From Natronosalvus caseinilyticus (GTDB lineage Archaea > Halobacteriota > Halobacteria > Halobacteriales > Natrialbaceae): a stretch of DNA of 64,000 nt. A program made the position numbers and the translations under genes. Below, piece after piece: positions 42,883 to 51,253 of the stretch. Within the stretch, counting starts at the first letter, position 1; each line of letters starts with the position of its first letter. The stretch spans positions 1,426,001-1,490,000 of the forward strand of contig NZ_CP071596.1 of NCBI RefSeq assembly GCF_017357105.1, read 5' to 3'. Below the pieces are notes generated by a model. It ran no database searches. It had not been told where the DNA came from and saw only the letters and a program-made list of their open reading frames with translations.

Positions 42883-44652
42883 GTGTCGGCTGTGACCCGG
42901 AACACCCACAATGACAATGAGCCCGAGGCCCACTCGAGCACACACGCGAACCCTGCTTCCACCTCCGCCTCCGACAGCGACCGACCGCCGCGGATCCTCG
43001 GCATCGAGGGTACCGCGTGGGCGGCGAGTGCGGCCCTGTACGACGGCGACGACGTGGTAATCGAGACCGACGCCTACGAACCCGACAGCGGCGGCATCCA
43101 CCCCCGCGAGGCGGCCGAGCACATGCACGACGCGATTCCGCGAGTCGTCGAGACGGTGCTCGAGCACGCGGCCGAGACGACGGACGAACGGCCGCCCATC
43201 GACGCCGTCGCCTTCTCTCGCGGCCCCGGTCTCGGCCCCTGCCTGCGCGTCGTCGGCACTGCCGCACGGGCGCTCGCGGGTACCCTCGAGGTGCCTCTCG
43301 TCGGCGTCAACCACATGGTCGCCCACCTCGAGGTCGGGCGCCACGCAGCCGACTTCGACGACCCCGTCTGTCTGAACGCCAGCGGAGCTAACGCCCACCT
43401 GCTTGCCTATCGCAACGGGCGCTACCGCGTCCTAGGCGAGACGATGGACACCGGCGTCGGCAACGCGATCGATAAGTTCACCCGACACGTCGGCTGGTCC
43501 CACCCCGGCGGCCCGAAGGTCGAGCAAGCCGCTAAAGACGGCGAGTACGTCGATTTGCCCTACGTCGTCAAGGGGATGGACTTCTCGTTTTCGGGGATCA
43601 TGTCCGCGGCGAAGGCCGCCGTCGACGAGGGCCACGCCGTCGAGGACGTCTGCTTTTCCCTCCAGGAGCACATCTTCGCGATGCTCACCGAAGTCGCCGA
43701 ACGCGCGCTCTCGCTCACCGGCAGCGACGAACTCGTTCTCGGGGGCGGCGTCGGCCACAATGCTCGCCTCCGCGAGATGCTCGAGACGATGTGTGCCGAC
43801 CGGGGTGCCGAGTTCTACGCCCCCGAGCCTCGATTCCTGGGCGACAACGCGGGGATGATCGCCGTCCTCGGCGCGAAGATGTACGCTGTGGGTGATACGC
43901 TCGAGATTCCGAACTCCCGCGTCGATCCAGACTTTCGGCCCGACCAGGTGCCGGTCACTTGGCGAAGCGACGAACCAGATCGGGCCGTCGTCGGAGGCCA
44001 AGGAGTCGACGACGCCGAGCGTGAAGGCGAAGGCGGAAACGAACGTGACGACGAAAACGAGAGCGAGACGACGATTCGCGGCGCCGAAGCCGTCGTCACC
44101 CTCGAGCCCGAGGCCGGTCGCGTCCGCAAGCGTCGCCGCCCCAAACGCTACCGCCACCCTGATCTCGATGCACGTCTGCGACGCGAGCGGACCACCCTCG
44201 AGGCACGCCTGACGAGCCACGCTCGACGAGCGGGCGTCCCGACGCCGGTGGTTCGCGACGTCGACCGCCAGGAAGCGACCCTCGAGTTCGAGTACGTCGG
44301 CGACGACGATTTACAGAAAGCGCTGACGATCGACCGGGTCGAATCCGTTGGCCGGTCGCTCGCGACTATCCACGAGGCGGGGTTCGTCCACGGCGACCCG
44401 ACCACGCGAAACGTGCGCGTCGACGCCGATCGAACCTACCTGATCGACTTCGGACTGGGCTATCACTCCGACCACCTCGAGGACTACGCGATGGACCTCC
44501 ACGTCTTCGACCAGAGCCTGGTCGGGACGGCCGACGATCCCGAGCCACTCAGGGAGGCGCTTCGGGCGGGCTACCGCGAGGCCGGGGACGGGGCAGTCCT
44601 CGAGCGTCTCCGCGAAATCGAGCGCCGGGGTCGGTACGTCGAAAAAGAGTGA
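42883..44652 (+). CDS. kae1-bud32: Kae1-Bud32 fusion: tRNA threonylcarbamoyladenosine synthase / kinase-like ATPase
   Basis: Up to 589 residues. Kae1 part (about 35-365): RILGIEGTAWAASAALYDG, NHMVAHLEVGRH with the metal HxxxH, and a late GDNAGMIAVLGAKMY. Bud32 part (about 395-585): KRRRPKRYRHPDLD, GFVHGDPTTRNVRV catalytic loop and LIDFGLGYHSD metal motif. The two domains of the KEOPS complex are fused, as in many euryarchaea; they make t6A37 of tRNAs reading ANN codons. A TTTTTTAC TATA box at 42865-42872 fits a start at GTG 42892 rather than GTG 42883. The linker at 365-395 is very acidic. Confidence 0.95.
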   Translation: MSAVTRNTHNDNEPEAHSSTHANPASTSASDSDRPPRILGIEGTAWAASAALYDGDDVVIETDAYEPDSGGIHPREAAEHMHDAIPRVVETVLEHAAETTDERPPIDAVAFSRGPGLGPCLRVVGTAARALAGTLEVPLVGVNHMVAHLEVGRHAADFDDPVCLNASGANAHLLAYRNGRYRVLGETMDTGVGNAIDKFTRHVGWSHPGGPKVEQAAKDGEYVDLPYVVKGMDFSFSGIMSAAKAAVDEGHAVEDVCFSLQEHIFAMLTEVAERALSLTGSDELVLGGGVGHNARLREMLETMCADRGAEFYAPEPRFLGDNAGMIAVLGAKMYAVGDTLEIPNSRVDPDFRPDQVPVTWRSDEPDRAVVGGQGVDDAEREGEGGNERDDENESETTIRGAEAVVTLEPEAGRVRKRRRPKRYRHPDLDARLRRERTTLEARLTSHARRAGVPTPVVRDVDRQEATLEFEYVGDDDLQKALTIDRVESVGRSLATIHEAGFVHGDPTTRNVRVDADRTYLIDFGLGYHSDHLEDYAMDLHVFDQSLVGTADDPEPLREALRAGYREAGDGAVLERLREIERRGRYVEKE

Positions 44653-45036
44653 TTCGGGTCGCTCTGGAACTCCCTGGCCACAGCGGGGCCGTAAGTCCGA
44701 AGTCGAGACTGAGGCGGATTGGGTCGTTCACGACCGGCGAGGTTGTCCTATTCCGTACTCGGGATGAGTCAGTCTTCCAATGACTTGAGAAGAACCATAC
44801 CCCACATTGCTGACTATCACCGTACTGTACAGCGAATACATCCCCAAATCGTCCGGCACCAATAGTGGCTGTGCCAGCTCGATTTTACTATGCTAGCCAT
44901 TGAGTACGCTTCGCATACCTTCAAGACAAGCTAGTCTTCCTTTTGGCGTACCACGTATATGTATTCTTGTATTTCATGAATAAACTAACGAACGACCGCT
45001 GGATTCCTGGTCACGAATCTCGAGGAGCGATCACCC
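44653..45036. other. Intergenic region before PadR-like regulator
   Basis: About 380 bases without a supported gene. An AT-rich part near 44950-44990 probably holds the promoter of the regulator. A Shine-Dalgarno-like GGAG at 45024-45027 lies nine bases before its ATG, which is unusual here where most genes look leaderless. Confidence 0.35.
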
Positions 45037-45540
45037 ATGAGTAATCACACGAAACACACGGGCGCGATTCTCACCAAATTAGCGAACGAGGGGTCGATGG
45101 CTGCCGCGACAGCGCAGGACTCCGTCGAGTGTAACGAAAACCATCAGTCCGCGGTTGACCGTGACCTCGAGGAGATGATGGCGCAGGTCGTTAGCGTCCT
45201 CCCTGCCGACGACGTTCGGTTCGAGGACGCGCTTCTCAAGGAAAATCTCGACGAGGTCCTCTTGATGCTCGTCGCCCTCCACGACGGGGCTAACGGCAAG
45301 GAACTCCTCTCGACGTTAGCCACCTACTTCGACGTCCAGTTGAGCCCCGGTATCGTGTACCCAGCGCTTCACGACCTCGAGGACGAGGCATTCCTGGAGA
45401 TGCACCCGATGGTCCGGACGAAGGAATATTCGATTTCGAACGAAGACCACGTACGTGCGACGCTCGAGTCGACGATGGTCCAGCACCTCGCGTTCGGTTT
45501 GCTGCTCTCTGCGTTTCTCTCCCGACTCACCTCATCATAA
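45037..45540 (+). CDS. PadR-like transcriptional regulator
   Basis: 167 residues. The first 60 are polar and disordered, with repeated acidic residues. LMLVALHDGANGKELLSTLA and then YFDVQLSPGIVYPALHDLED are a winged helix of PadR type (the SPGxVYPxLxxLE recognition helix), with a wing at RTKEYSISNEDHVRATLE. A final hydrophobic helix (HLAFGLLLSAFLSRL) may be a dimerisation or membrane-associated part. A TnpB element begins right behind the gene. Confidence 0.8.
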   Translation: MSNHTKHTGAILTKLANEGSMAAATAQDSVECNENHQSAVDRDLEEMMAQVVSVLPADDVRFEDALLKENLDEVLLMLVALHDGANGKELLSTLATYFDVQLSPGIVYPALHDLEDEAFLEMHPMVRTKEYSISNEDHVRATLESTMVQHLAFGLLLSAFLSRLTSS

Positions 45541-45578
45541 CTTACACGACTGCTACTATCTTTAATCAGCGAGAGAAT

Positions 45579-45596
45579 CCCGCCGTTCACGGCGGG
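45579..45596 (+). repeat. Left-end hairpin of element 2
   Basis: Seven-base stem CCCGCCG/CGGCGGG with loop TTCA, embedded in GAGAGAAT...CGTGAATC. A subterminal hairpin of this type is where the Y1 transposase binds in the IS605 group. Confidence 0.6.
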
Positions 45597-45665
45597 CGTG
45601 AATCGCGTCACTCAACTACGTAACCTACGAGCGACGGCCAACCGAACATCTATCGCGATACGAAT

Positions 45666-45672
45666 CTTTAAG
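45666..45672 (+). promoter_or_regulatory. TATA box of small ORF-tnpB unit, element 2
   Basis: CTTTAAG centred at 45670, 29 bases before the ATG at 45699. It predicts a leaderless transcript beginning with the small ORF, matching element 1 in sequence and spacing. Confidence 0.5.
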
Positions 45673-45698
45673 ATACACAATAACGTACTGAAAAACGG

Positions 45699-45833
45699 AT
45701 GCGAATTGATATCGCCATCGACCGTGGAAGCGACCTCCACGAGCGAGTGAAAGAATACTCTCGCGAGAACGGCCTACGAATGGACTTCGCCTACGCCGAA
45801 CTCGTCGAACAAGGGTTAGACGCTGACGAATGA
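45699..45833 (+). CDS. Small RHH-like protein coupled to tnpB (element 2)
   Basis: 44 residues: MRIDIAIDRGSDLHERVKEY and then SRENGLRMDFAYAELVEQGL. A strand, then two helices, as in ribbon-helix-helix DNA-binding dimers. Its stop overlaps the tnpB start (ATGA). The same protein type, with about 40 percent identity by eye, precedes tnpB in element 1 but not in element 3. It probably binds the element's own promoter or ends; no experimental family is known to me. Confidence 0.65.
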   Translation: MRIDIAIDRGSDLHERVKEYSRENGLRMDFAYAELVEQGLDADE

Positions 45834-47149
45834 GTGAGGAGTGCAAGACGCTCGAAGCGTATCTTGCCCCACTCACTCAGCACAAGCAGCGCAAACTCGA
45901 AAACGAACACGAACGATACGAAGCGTTACTCCATCGTAGTTTCAACGACGAGTGCGATACGATGAGTGCCGTCAACGAGGTCGTTAGCGGCGAAGCCCTC
46001 AACTGGCACTCGAAAAACGCGCTCAAACAATACGTGCCAAACCTCTTAGACGAGGACACGTATGATGCGAAGCAACTCGCAGACGACCACCCCATCCGCT
46101 ACGCCAACACCGCAGCCGTCTTCGACATCCATGAAGATCGCCACCACAAAATATGCTGGGAGGTTCCACTCCCCGGTCGTGGAACAAACGTCTGGATTCC
46201 ACTCCAGTTGAATCCCGAGCAAGAAGACTGGTGGTACGCACTCATCGATGAAGACGACGAGAGTGTACGGGCGGGGGAACTCCGCCTGCAACGCGATGGG
46301 ACTCGCTGGGTGTTACACGTCACTGCGAACTACGAAGTCGAACTTGACCACTCGTGCTCGTGTGACAGCGACGATGTAACGCCCGTTGGATTCGACGTGG
46401 GCGAATCCAAGCTCTTGGTAGGCTGTGCCCTTCAAGACGACACCCCCGTTGACCCGTTGTTCGTGGATGGTGGTCGCGTCCGACACCTCCGACAGAAACA
46501 AGCCAGTGCCGAAGACCGCTTGAAACCCCGAGACGCCCCAAAGCTCCTCGACGATCTCGTGTGGGGACGGTGGCAAGACGCCATTGAAGACGAAATCGAG
46601 AAAGCCTCGACACGAGCTGTCGAATACGCCTTCCAATTCGAAAACCCGATTGTCGTCCTCGAATGCCTCGATGGCATCACGGACGAGGATATCGGGAAGT
46701 ACTGGAATCGACGCCTCGGCAAGTGGTTGTTCTCTCAGATACAATCGCGTATCGAGGATAAGGCTGCGGAGCGTGGTATCCCTGTGGAGTACGTGTACCC
46801 GCATTACACGTCGAAGACGTGTCACGCCTGCAAGCACATCGGGTATCGACCGCATCAGGGCACGTTCAAGTGTACGTACAAGGGGTGTTGGGTGTCGGAG
46901 TATCAAGCGGATTTGAACGCAGCCGCGAATATAGCCAGTCGGCTAAATCCGTGGGGAGAGAGCCTGCCTTGGAAATCGGCAGGCGATGACTCACCACAGA
47001 GCGGGGGCCAGTGGCAGGCCCACGAAGACACGTCACCGAGCGAGGAACTCCCGTCTGAGAAGCGGGCTTCCGATGACAAGGTTTCGTCTAGCTCACCAGC
47101 AGTGGGAGCAGGGACGAAGCCGGAGACCGGTGACACGCACACGTCTTGA
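45830..47149 (+). CDS. tnpB: TnpB RNA-guided endonuclease (IS1341-type)
   Basis: 439 residues. RuvC residues D189 (VGFDVGES), E278 (IVVLECLDG) and D361 (YQADLNAAANIA) are all present, with zinc cysteines C331, C334, C348 and C353. It is a sister of the enzyme in element 1 over the whole length (PLPGRGTNVWIPLQLNP, YTSKTCHACKHIGYRP). The Ser/Asp/Glu-rich tail after residue 375 is variable. It should be able to cut DNA under guidance of an RNA from the right end. Coupled to the small ORF by a 4-base overlap. Confidence 0.92.
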   Translation: MSEECKTLEAYLAPLTQHKQRKLENEHERYEALLHRSFNDECDTMSAVNEVVSGEALNWHSKNALKQYVPNLLDEDTYDAKQLADDHPIRYANTAAVFDIHEDRHHKICWEVPLPGRGTNVWIPLQLNPEQEDWWYALIDEDDESVRAGELRLQRDGTRWVLHVTANYEVELDHSCSCDSDDVTPVGFDVGESKLLVGCALQDDTPVDPLFVDGGRVRHLRQKQASAEDRLKPRDAPKLLDDLVWGRWQDAIEDEIEKASTRAVEYAFQFENPIVVLECLDGITDEDIGKYWNRRLGKWLFSQIQSRIEDKAAERGIPVEYVYPHYTSKTCHACKHIGYRPHQGTFKCTYKGCWVSEYQADLNAAANIASRLNPWGESLPWKSAGDDSPQSGGQWQAHEDTSPSEELPSEKRASDDKVSSSSPAVGAGTKPETGDTHTS

Positions 47150-47175
47150 AACCTCAATCCAGCACTTCACTGGTA

Positions 47176-47224
47176 TTCCACCTGCGGTGGAAGCCCCGGC
47201 GTTCACGCCGGGCGAGGATGTCAC
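47176..47224 (+). repeat. Right-end double hairpin of element 2
   Basis: Two adjacent stems: TTCCACC/GGTGGAA (47176-47192) and CCCGGCG-TTCA-CGCCGGG (47195-47212), followed by CGAGGATGTCAC. This is the probable 3-prime part of the guide RNA; the guide would be the next bases, beginning CGAAACCAGAACTGAG. Confidence 0.55.
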
Positions 47225-47316
47225 CGAAACCAGAACTGAGTAGCGCTACGTAGTCAATTTATTGACGCTTTCTGAACAAAACCAGTGTTTGGAAAGGAGG
47301 GTATCGACAGAACCGC

Positions 47317-48045
47317 TCAGGCCGTCGTTCCCGGAACGAACGGTTGAGTGTCGGGGCGTTCGCTAGGCCCGCCGTCGCGAAGCTGTTCGTACGCGCTGAC
47401 GGTCGTCGCGAGCACGTACACCGTGATGGCCGCGCTGACGACCTGGGCCAGCACGCCTCCGACGATGCCGAGCAGGGCGACTGGCAGGGCAAAAGCCGCC
47501 GTGACGACGGCACCGGTCACGAAGACGGCGACGCCGAGGCCGAACAGCCGAAGCCGGTTGCCACGGGTGAGCTGCCAGCTGCTGCGAAAGCCCTCGAGCG
47601 CGTTCTGGTCCTCGACGGCCACGAAGACAGCCCAGTAGTAGAGGCTGACGAGCAAGAACAGCCCCGGAACGACGAATAGGACGGTTCCGAAGGCGACGAT
47701 CAGTCCGAACGCGATGCCGCCGAGGATCACGTTGAGCGTCGCCCATCCGACGTTCCGACGCACGAACGCGTCCGGGATCGTCTCCGTTTCGCCCGCGGCG
47801 AACGTGCGCAAAGCGACGATCGCGGCGACGACGGTAGCGATAGCGACGACGATCGAGAGCAATCCGGCGACCGCGCCGCCGAACCCGACGATCGGCACTG
47901 CTGGCTCACCAGCGTCGAGTCGCATCGGGGATAGGAGGACGCTCGCGATCGAGAGGATGGCGAAGACGGCGACGAACCGCAGCCCGTTTCGAGTCGTGGC
48001 TCGCTCGAACCCATCAGTCATCGTGTCGATAATAGGAATTCCCAT
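47317..48045 (-). CDS. DUF7847-like multi-pass membrane protein
   Basis: 242 residues from the ATG at 48045 (MGIPIIDTMTDGFERATTRN); a longer frame to 48165 lacks homologous look. About six hydrophobic helices: FVAVFAILSIASVLLSPM, AVAGLLSIVVAIATVVAAIV, VLFVVPGLFLLVSLYYWAVF and others. VALEGF-like NALEGFRSSWQLTRGN before the fifth helix is the motif of haloarchaeal glycerophosphoryl-diester-phosphodiesterase-like membrane domains. Function unknown. Confidence 0.75.
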   Translation of the reverse strand: MGIPIIDTMTDGFERATTRNGLRFVAVFAILSIASVLLSPMRLDAGEPAVPIVGFGGAVAGLLSIVVAIATVVAAIVALRTFAAGETETIPDAFVRRNVGWATLNVILGGIAFGLIVAFGTVLFVVPGLFLLVSLYYWAVFVAVEDQNALEGFRSSWQLTRGNRLRLFGLGVAVFVTGAVVTAAFALPVALLGIVGGVLAQVVSAAITVYVLATTVSAYEQLRDGGPSERPDTQPFVPGTTA

Positions 48046-48189
48046 ACCACTAGTAGGCGCCCGAGCAGCATATACTAGTACGCAGACATGTGTCTGGAAG
48101 TCAGACAGTTTGGTTCCTCTCTCGAACACCGAATGGCGTTCCCACTCGACGCGGGAAGGTGCCAAAATTACAGAACATCGAGGAGAAAG

Positions 48190-48209
48190 CCCACGACTTC
48201 AGTCGTGGG
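48190..48209 (+). repeat. Left-end hairpin of element 3
   Basis: A perfect 9-base stem, CCCACGACT/AGTCGTGGG, with a two-base loop. The same stem recurs at the right end (49680-49700) with one inserted base. Confidence 0.6.
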
Positions 48210-48282
48210 ATGAATCCGACAAACCCATACACAGTCCACCGTTCGATGGCACAGCAGGATATTCCACGCCTGAATCCATACC

Positions 48283-48288
48283 TTATAG
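48283..48288 (+). promoter_or_regulatory. TATA box of tnpB, element 3
   Basis: TTATAG centred 27 bases before the ATG at 48313; a leaderless start of tnpB is expected. Confidence 0.45.
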
Positions 48289-48312
48289 TAGGTTTGTCTA
48301 CATAGGTTACAT

Positions 48313-49650
48313 ATGGCGAAACAGGTCGTCACACGAACCTACACTGCTTCCATTGGGAATCAGCAACAGGTGTCTGACGACCTTGACGCCCTTGGGTTCG
48401 CCGCCTCGAAACTCTGGAACGTCGGACGGTGGACAATCAGTCGCGTCTGGGATGAAATCGGCTACATCCCAGAACACGACGAACTCACCGCGTACCTGAA
48501 GTCACACGAACGCTACGATGACCTGCATTCTCAGTCAAGTCAGCGAGTCCTTCAAGAACTCGCTGAGGCGTTCAACGGCTGGTACGGCAAACGACGCAAC
48601 GGAGACACGAACGCGAACCCGCTCGGCTACCGCAAACACAGAGACGAACATCCGCGTTCCACGGTCACGTTCAAAAACAAAGGCTTCAAACTCGACACTA
48701 AGTACAACCGCCTCCGCCTCTCCAAAGGCTCCAACCTCAAGGAGTACTGGTCGGACTTCATCCTCTGTGAATACCAGACTCGCCCCGACGTTGACCTCTC
48801 TACCGTAGAGAGCGTTCAACAAGTTCGAACCGTCTGGACAGGGGATGAGTGGGAACTGCACTTCGTCTGCAAAGTCGAAATCGAAGTGTCCGAAGCCCCT
48901 AGTGAGCAAACCGTGGGTGTTGACCTCGGGATCACCAACTTCGCCGTACTCGCCTACGAAGATGGCCACGCTGAGTTGTATCCGCTCAACTGTCTGAAGC
49001 AGGACGACTACTACTTCAGCAAGCGTATCGCTCGCTGTGACGACTCGGATTCCGAGCAAGCCACGCGGTTGAACCGGAGGAAGTCGGCTCGCCGCACCCA
49101 CTACTTCCACACGCTTTCCAAGCACATCGTCCAGCGGTGCGTTGACGAAGGGGTTGGAACGATTGTGGTGGGCGACCTCTCCGGTATCCGCGAAGACGAG
49201 GAGAACGGCGAGTCAAAGGACTGGGGCAAGCACGGGAACCTCGATCTGCATTCGTGGGCGTTCGACCGCTTTACCGACCTTCTCGAATACAAGGCCGAGA
49301 TGGAAGGCATCACAATCAAGCAGGTGTTTGAGCGGGATACGTCCAAATCGTGTTCGTGCTGTGGTCGTAAGCGTGACGCGAACCGCGTGGAGCGCGGGTT
49401 GTACGTCTGCGACGAGTGTGGGATGGTGGCGAATGCTGACGTGAATGGCGCAGAGAACATTCGGCAGAAAGTATCTCCGATTCTCGTCACGGATGGCGTT
49501 GACGAGACGCACAGCGTCTCGTCCGCACACCAGAACGCGAAGCATTCTGGGGACGGCGATAGGAGTAACGGCTGGTTGGCACAGCCATCGACGTTCCTGT
49601 TTGACAAGGAAACTGGTGCGTTCGCACCTCGAGAACAGGTCACGTCGTAA
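48313..49650 (+). CDS. tnpB: TnpB-family protein, second subtype, RuvC-II Glu altered
   Basis: 445 residues. The fold is clear: D204 in VGVDLGITNFA, D376 in ANADVNGAENI, zinc cysteines C347, C350, C366 and C369. The RuvC-II segment reads TIVVGDLSGI, with Gly at 287 where elements 1 and 2 have Glu (AMEDL, VLECL). Either catalysis relies on a displaced acidic residue (Asp288, or the REDEENGE stretch after it), as has been described for some TnpB branches, or the nuclease is weak or dead. The same GDLSGI sequence seems common in haloarchaeal proteins of this subtype, so it is not a fresh mutation. Confidence 0.9.
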   Translation: MAKQVVTRTYTASIGNQQQVSDDLDALGFAASKLWNVGRWTISRVWDEIGYIPEHDELTAYLKSHERYDDLHSQSSQRVLQELAEAFNGWYGKRRNGDTNANPLGYRKHRDEHPRSTVTFKNKGFKLDTKYNRLRLSKGSNLKEYWSDFILCEYQTRPDVDLSTVESVQQVRTVWTGDEWELHFVCKVEIEVSEAPSEQTVGVDLGITNFAVLAYEDGHAELYPLNCLKQDDYYFSKRIARCDDSDSEQATRLNRRKSARRTHYFHTLSKHIVQRCVDEGVGTIVVGDLSGIREDEENGESKDWGKHGNLDLHSWAFDRFTDLLEYKAEMEGITIKQVFERDTSKSCSCCGRKRDANRVERGLYVCDECGMVANADVNGAENIRQKVSPILVTDGVDETHSVSSAHQNAKHSGDGDRSNGWLAQPSTFLFDKETGAFAPREQVTS

Positions 49651-49679
49651 ACCACAATATCCCAACGACGGTCGGGAAT

Positions 49680-49710
49680 CCCACGACTTCAGTCGTGTGG
49701 AGGATGTCAA
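49680..49710 (+). repeat. Right-end hairpin of element 3
   Basis: CCACGACT-TC-AGTCGTGTGG with one bulged base, followed by AGGATGTCAA. Putative end of the guide RNA; the flanking guide would begin AGAGTGCGGTTCAACC. Confidence 0.55.
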
Positions 49711-49789
49711 AGAGTGCGGTTCAACCGACCGAACCTAACGCTCGCTCGACACTCGAGTCCTCCACAAAAGAAACGCAACCGAATCCGGC

Positions 49790-51070
49790 CTAGAGCACGT
49801 ACTCGTCGGCGACGTCCTGGGGCGTGACGACCTCGATTTCGCCGGCCTCTTCGAGTTCCTGGACGTGTCCCAGGGTCGCCTCGAGTTCGCCGACGCCGCC
49901 GTCGAATCGGACGAACGAGATGGCGGTGATGCCGCCGAGTTCGGCCGTCGTCTCGAGAGCCTCGCGGGCCTCGTCGCCGTCGGGGTGGACGAGTCGCGGG
50001 CACAGCGCGGCGTTCGTGAGGTAGCCGTTGACGGGGTAGCCGCCCGTGAAGCCGAGTTCGTGGTTCGCCTCGACGGCCTCGATCGCCTCGTCGTTGTACG
50101 CACCGCCCGGGTAGGCGACGTACTCGGGGTCGTACCCCTCGTCTTCGAGCCAGGTGGCGGCCTCCTCGATTTCGCTCGCGGGCGTCCGCTCGCCCTCGAG
50201 GGCCGTCAGGTCGTTGCCGTGGGCGCCGTAGCTCCCGATGGTCCAGCCGGCGTCGGCGAGTTCGGCGACCTGGTCTGCGGTGAGGCGGTCGCCCTCGTCG
50301 TCCTCGGAGGCACGGAGACGGGATGGGGGGACGAACGCCGTCGCGGAGTAGCCGTACTCCTCGAGGAGGGGCATGGCCTCGGTGAGGTGAGATTCGTAGC
50401 CGCCGTCGAACTGGAGGAGGACGGTCGGGTCGGGCTTGGGAACGAAGTGGAGGTCGTCGATCCAGGCCTCGGCCGTGCCGTCGCCGACCCAGATCGAGAT
50501 GTGGATCTCGGTGACCGCGCTCAGGTCGGGGTCGCCGTTGATGTACTCGACGCCGAAGTTCACGTGACGGATGGACATGCCGTGGGTCCGCTGGCGGTAA
50601 ACCACCTTGTCGCGGGTTTCATCGTAGAGCTGGATGCCGACGTTGACCGTCGAGTGGGAGGCCACGGCCAGTCCGGGCGTGATCTCGGTCACGTCGAGGG
50701 GTTCGTCGAGTTCGCGTGCGATGCGAACCTGGGACTCTTCTTCGCTCGCCTCTAGGAGGACGGACTGGGAGCCGACGACCGAGTAGTCGGTGTAGGGGGT
50801 GGCCGACCCGGAGACGACCTGCCAGTCGGAGAGGTCTTCGAAGTCGTCGAAGGTTTCGGCTTCCGTCGGCACGTCGCCGTCGCCATTCCCGTTGCCATCG
50901 CCGTTTCCGTCGCCATTCCCGTTGCCGTTACCATCGCCGTTCCCGGTTTCGTTGCCGTCCGGGTCGCTCGAGTTGCTGTCGTTTCCTCGCGGTTCGTCGG
51001 TCTCACCAAAGCCCATACAACCGCCGAGGGTCAGTGCGCCTGCCGTTGCGAGATAGGTACGTCGCTTCAT
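49790..51070 (-). CDS. Exported polysaccharide deacetylase-family lipoprotein
   Basis: 426 residues. MKRRTYLATAGALTLGGC is a Tat signal with lipobox Cys. A low-complexity linker follows (Asn-Gly-Asp repeats, residues about 40-65). Residues 75-205 are a carbohydrate-binding beta sandwich (DWQVVSGSATPYTDYSVV). Residues 210-425 are a NodB-type barrel: VLLQFDGGYESHLTEAMPLL, WTIGSYGAHGNDLTAL with the metal His, and YVAYPGGAYNDEAIEAVEAN. The first motif is FDGG rather than TFDDG, so one of the two catalytic Asp residues is changed. It may act on surface glycans. Confidence 0.85.
   Translation of the reverse strand: MKRRTYLATAGALTLGGCMGFGETDEPRGNDSNSSDPDGNETGNGDGNGNGNGDGNGDGNGNGDGDVPTEAETFDDFEDLSDWQVVSGSATPYTDYSVVGSQSVLLEASEEESQVRIARELDEPLDVTEITPGLAVASHSTVNVGIQLYDETRDKVVYRQRTHGMSIRHVNFGVEYINGDPDLSAVTEIHISIWVGDGTAEAWIDDLHFVPKPDPTVLLQFDGGYESHLTEAMPLLEEYGYSATAFVPPSRLRASEDDEGDRLTADQVAELADAGWTIGSYGAHGNDLTALEGERTPASEIEEAATWLEDEGYDPEYVAYPGGAYNDEAIEAVEANHELGFTGGYPVNGYLTNAALCPRLVHPDGDEAREALETTAELGGITAISFVRFDGGVGELEATLGHVQELEEAGEIEVVTPQDVADEYVL
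50875..50948 (-). repeat. Asn-Gly-Asp-Gly linker repeat
   Basis: A run of 6-base units encoding alternating GNGDGN in the deacetylase linker. Such short tandem repeats can gain or lose copies by slippage and vary linker length. Confidence 0.6.
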
Positions 51071-51253
51071 TGCGCCGACAGGGGGTACGACGGGAGATGG
51101 GGATTGTTATGAACCGGTTGGCGTCACCGTAGGTCACCACTTCCGAACGGTTTCACGAGGAAGCCGACCGCTCGAATCGATGCGCTATCCGGTGAAATCG
51201 CCCGATGACGAGGGTAGGCGACCGTTACCGGCGCCCGGTCGCGTGTCCGATCC

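Larger units (their letters stand above)
45562..47224 (+). mobile_element. IS200/IS605-group element (TnpB-only, element 2)
   Basis: Left end with hairpin CCCGCCG-TTCA-CGGCGGG (45579-45596) followed by CGTGAATC; right end with two hairpins and GAGGATGTCAC at 47214-47224. Contents are a 44-residue ORF and tnpB on the plus strand. No tnpA. It lies just behind the PadR-like gene and leaves that frame intact. The left end is 33/34 identical to that of the TnpB-less element at 54.6 kb, so the two share a mobiliser. Confidence 0.78.
48170..49710 (+). mobile_element. IS200/IS605-group element (TnpB-only, element 3)
   Basis: Left hairpin CCCACGACT-TC-AGTCGTGGG (48190-48209) then ATGAATC; right end CCACGACTTCAGTCGTGTGG and AGGATGTCAA at 49701-49710. 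One gene inside, tnpB of a different subtype from elements 1 and 2. No small ORF and no tnpA. It inserted between the DUF7847-like gene and the deacetylase without breaking either. Exact left boundary uncertain by about 10 bases. Confidence 0.75.
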
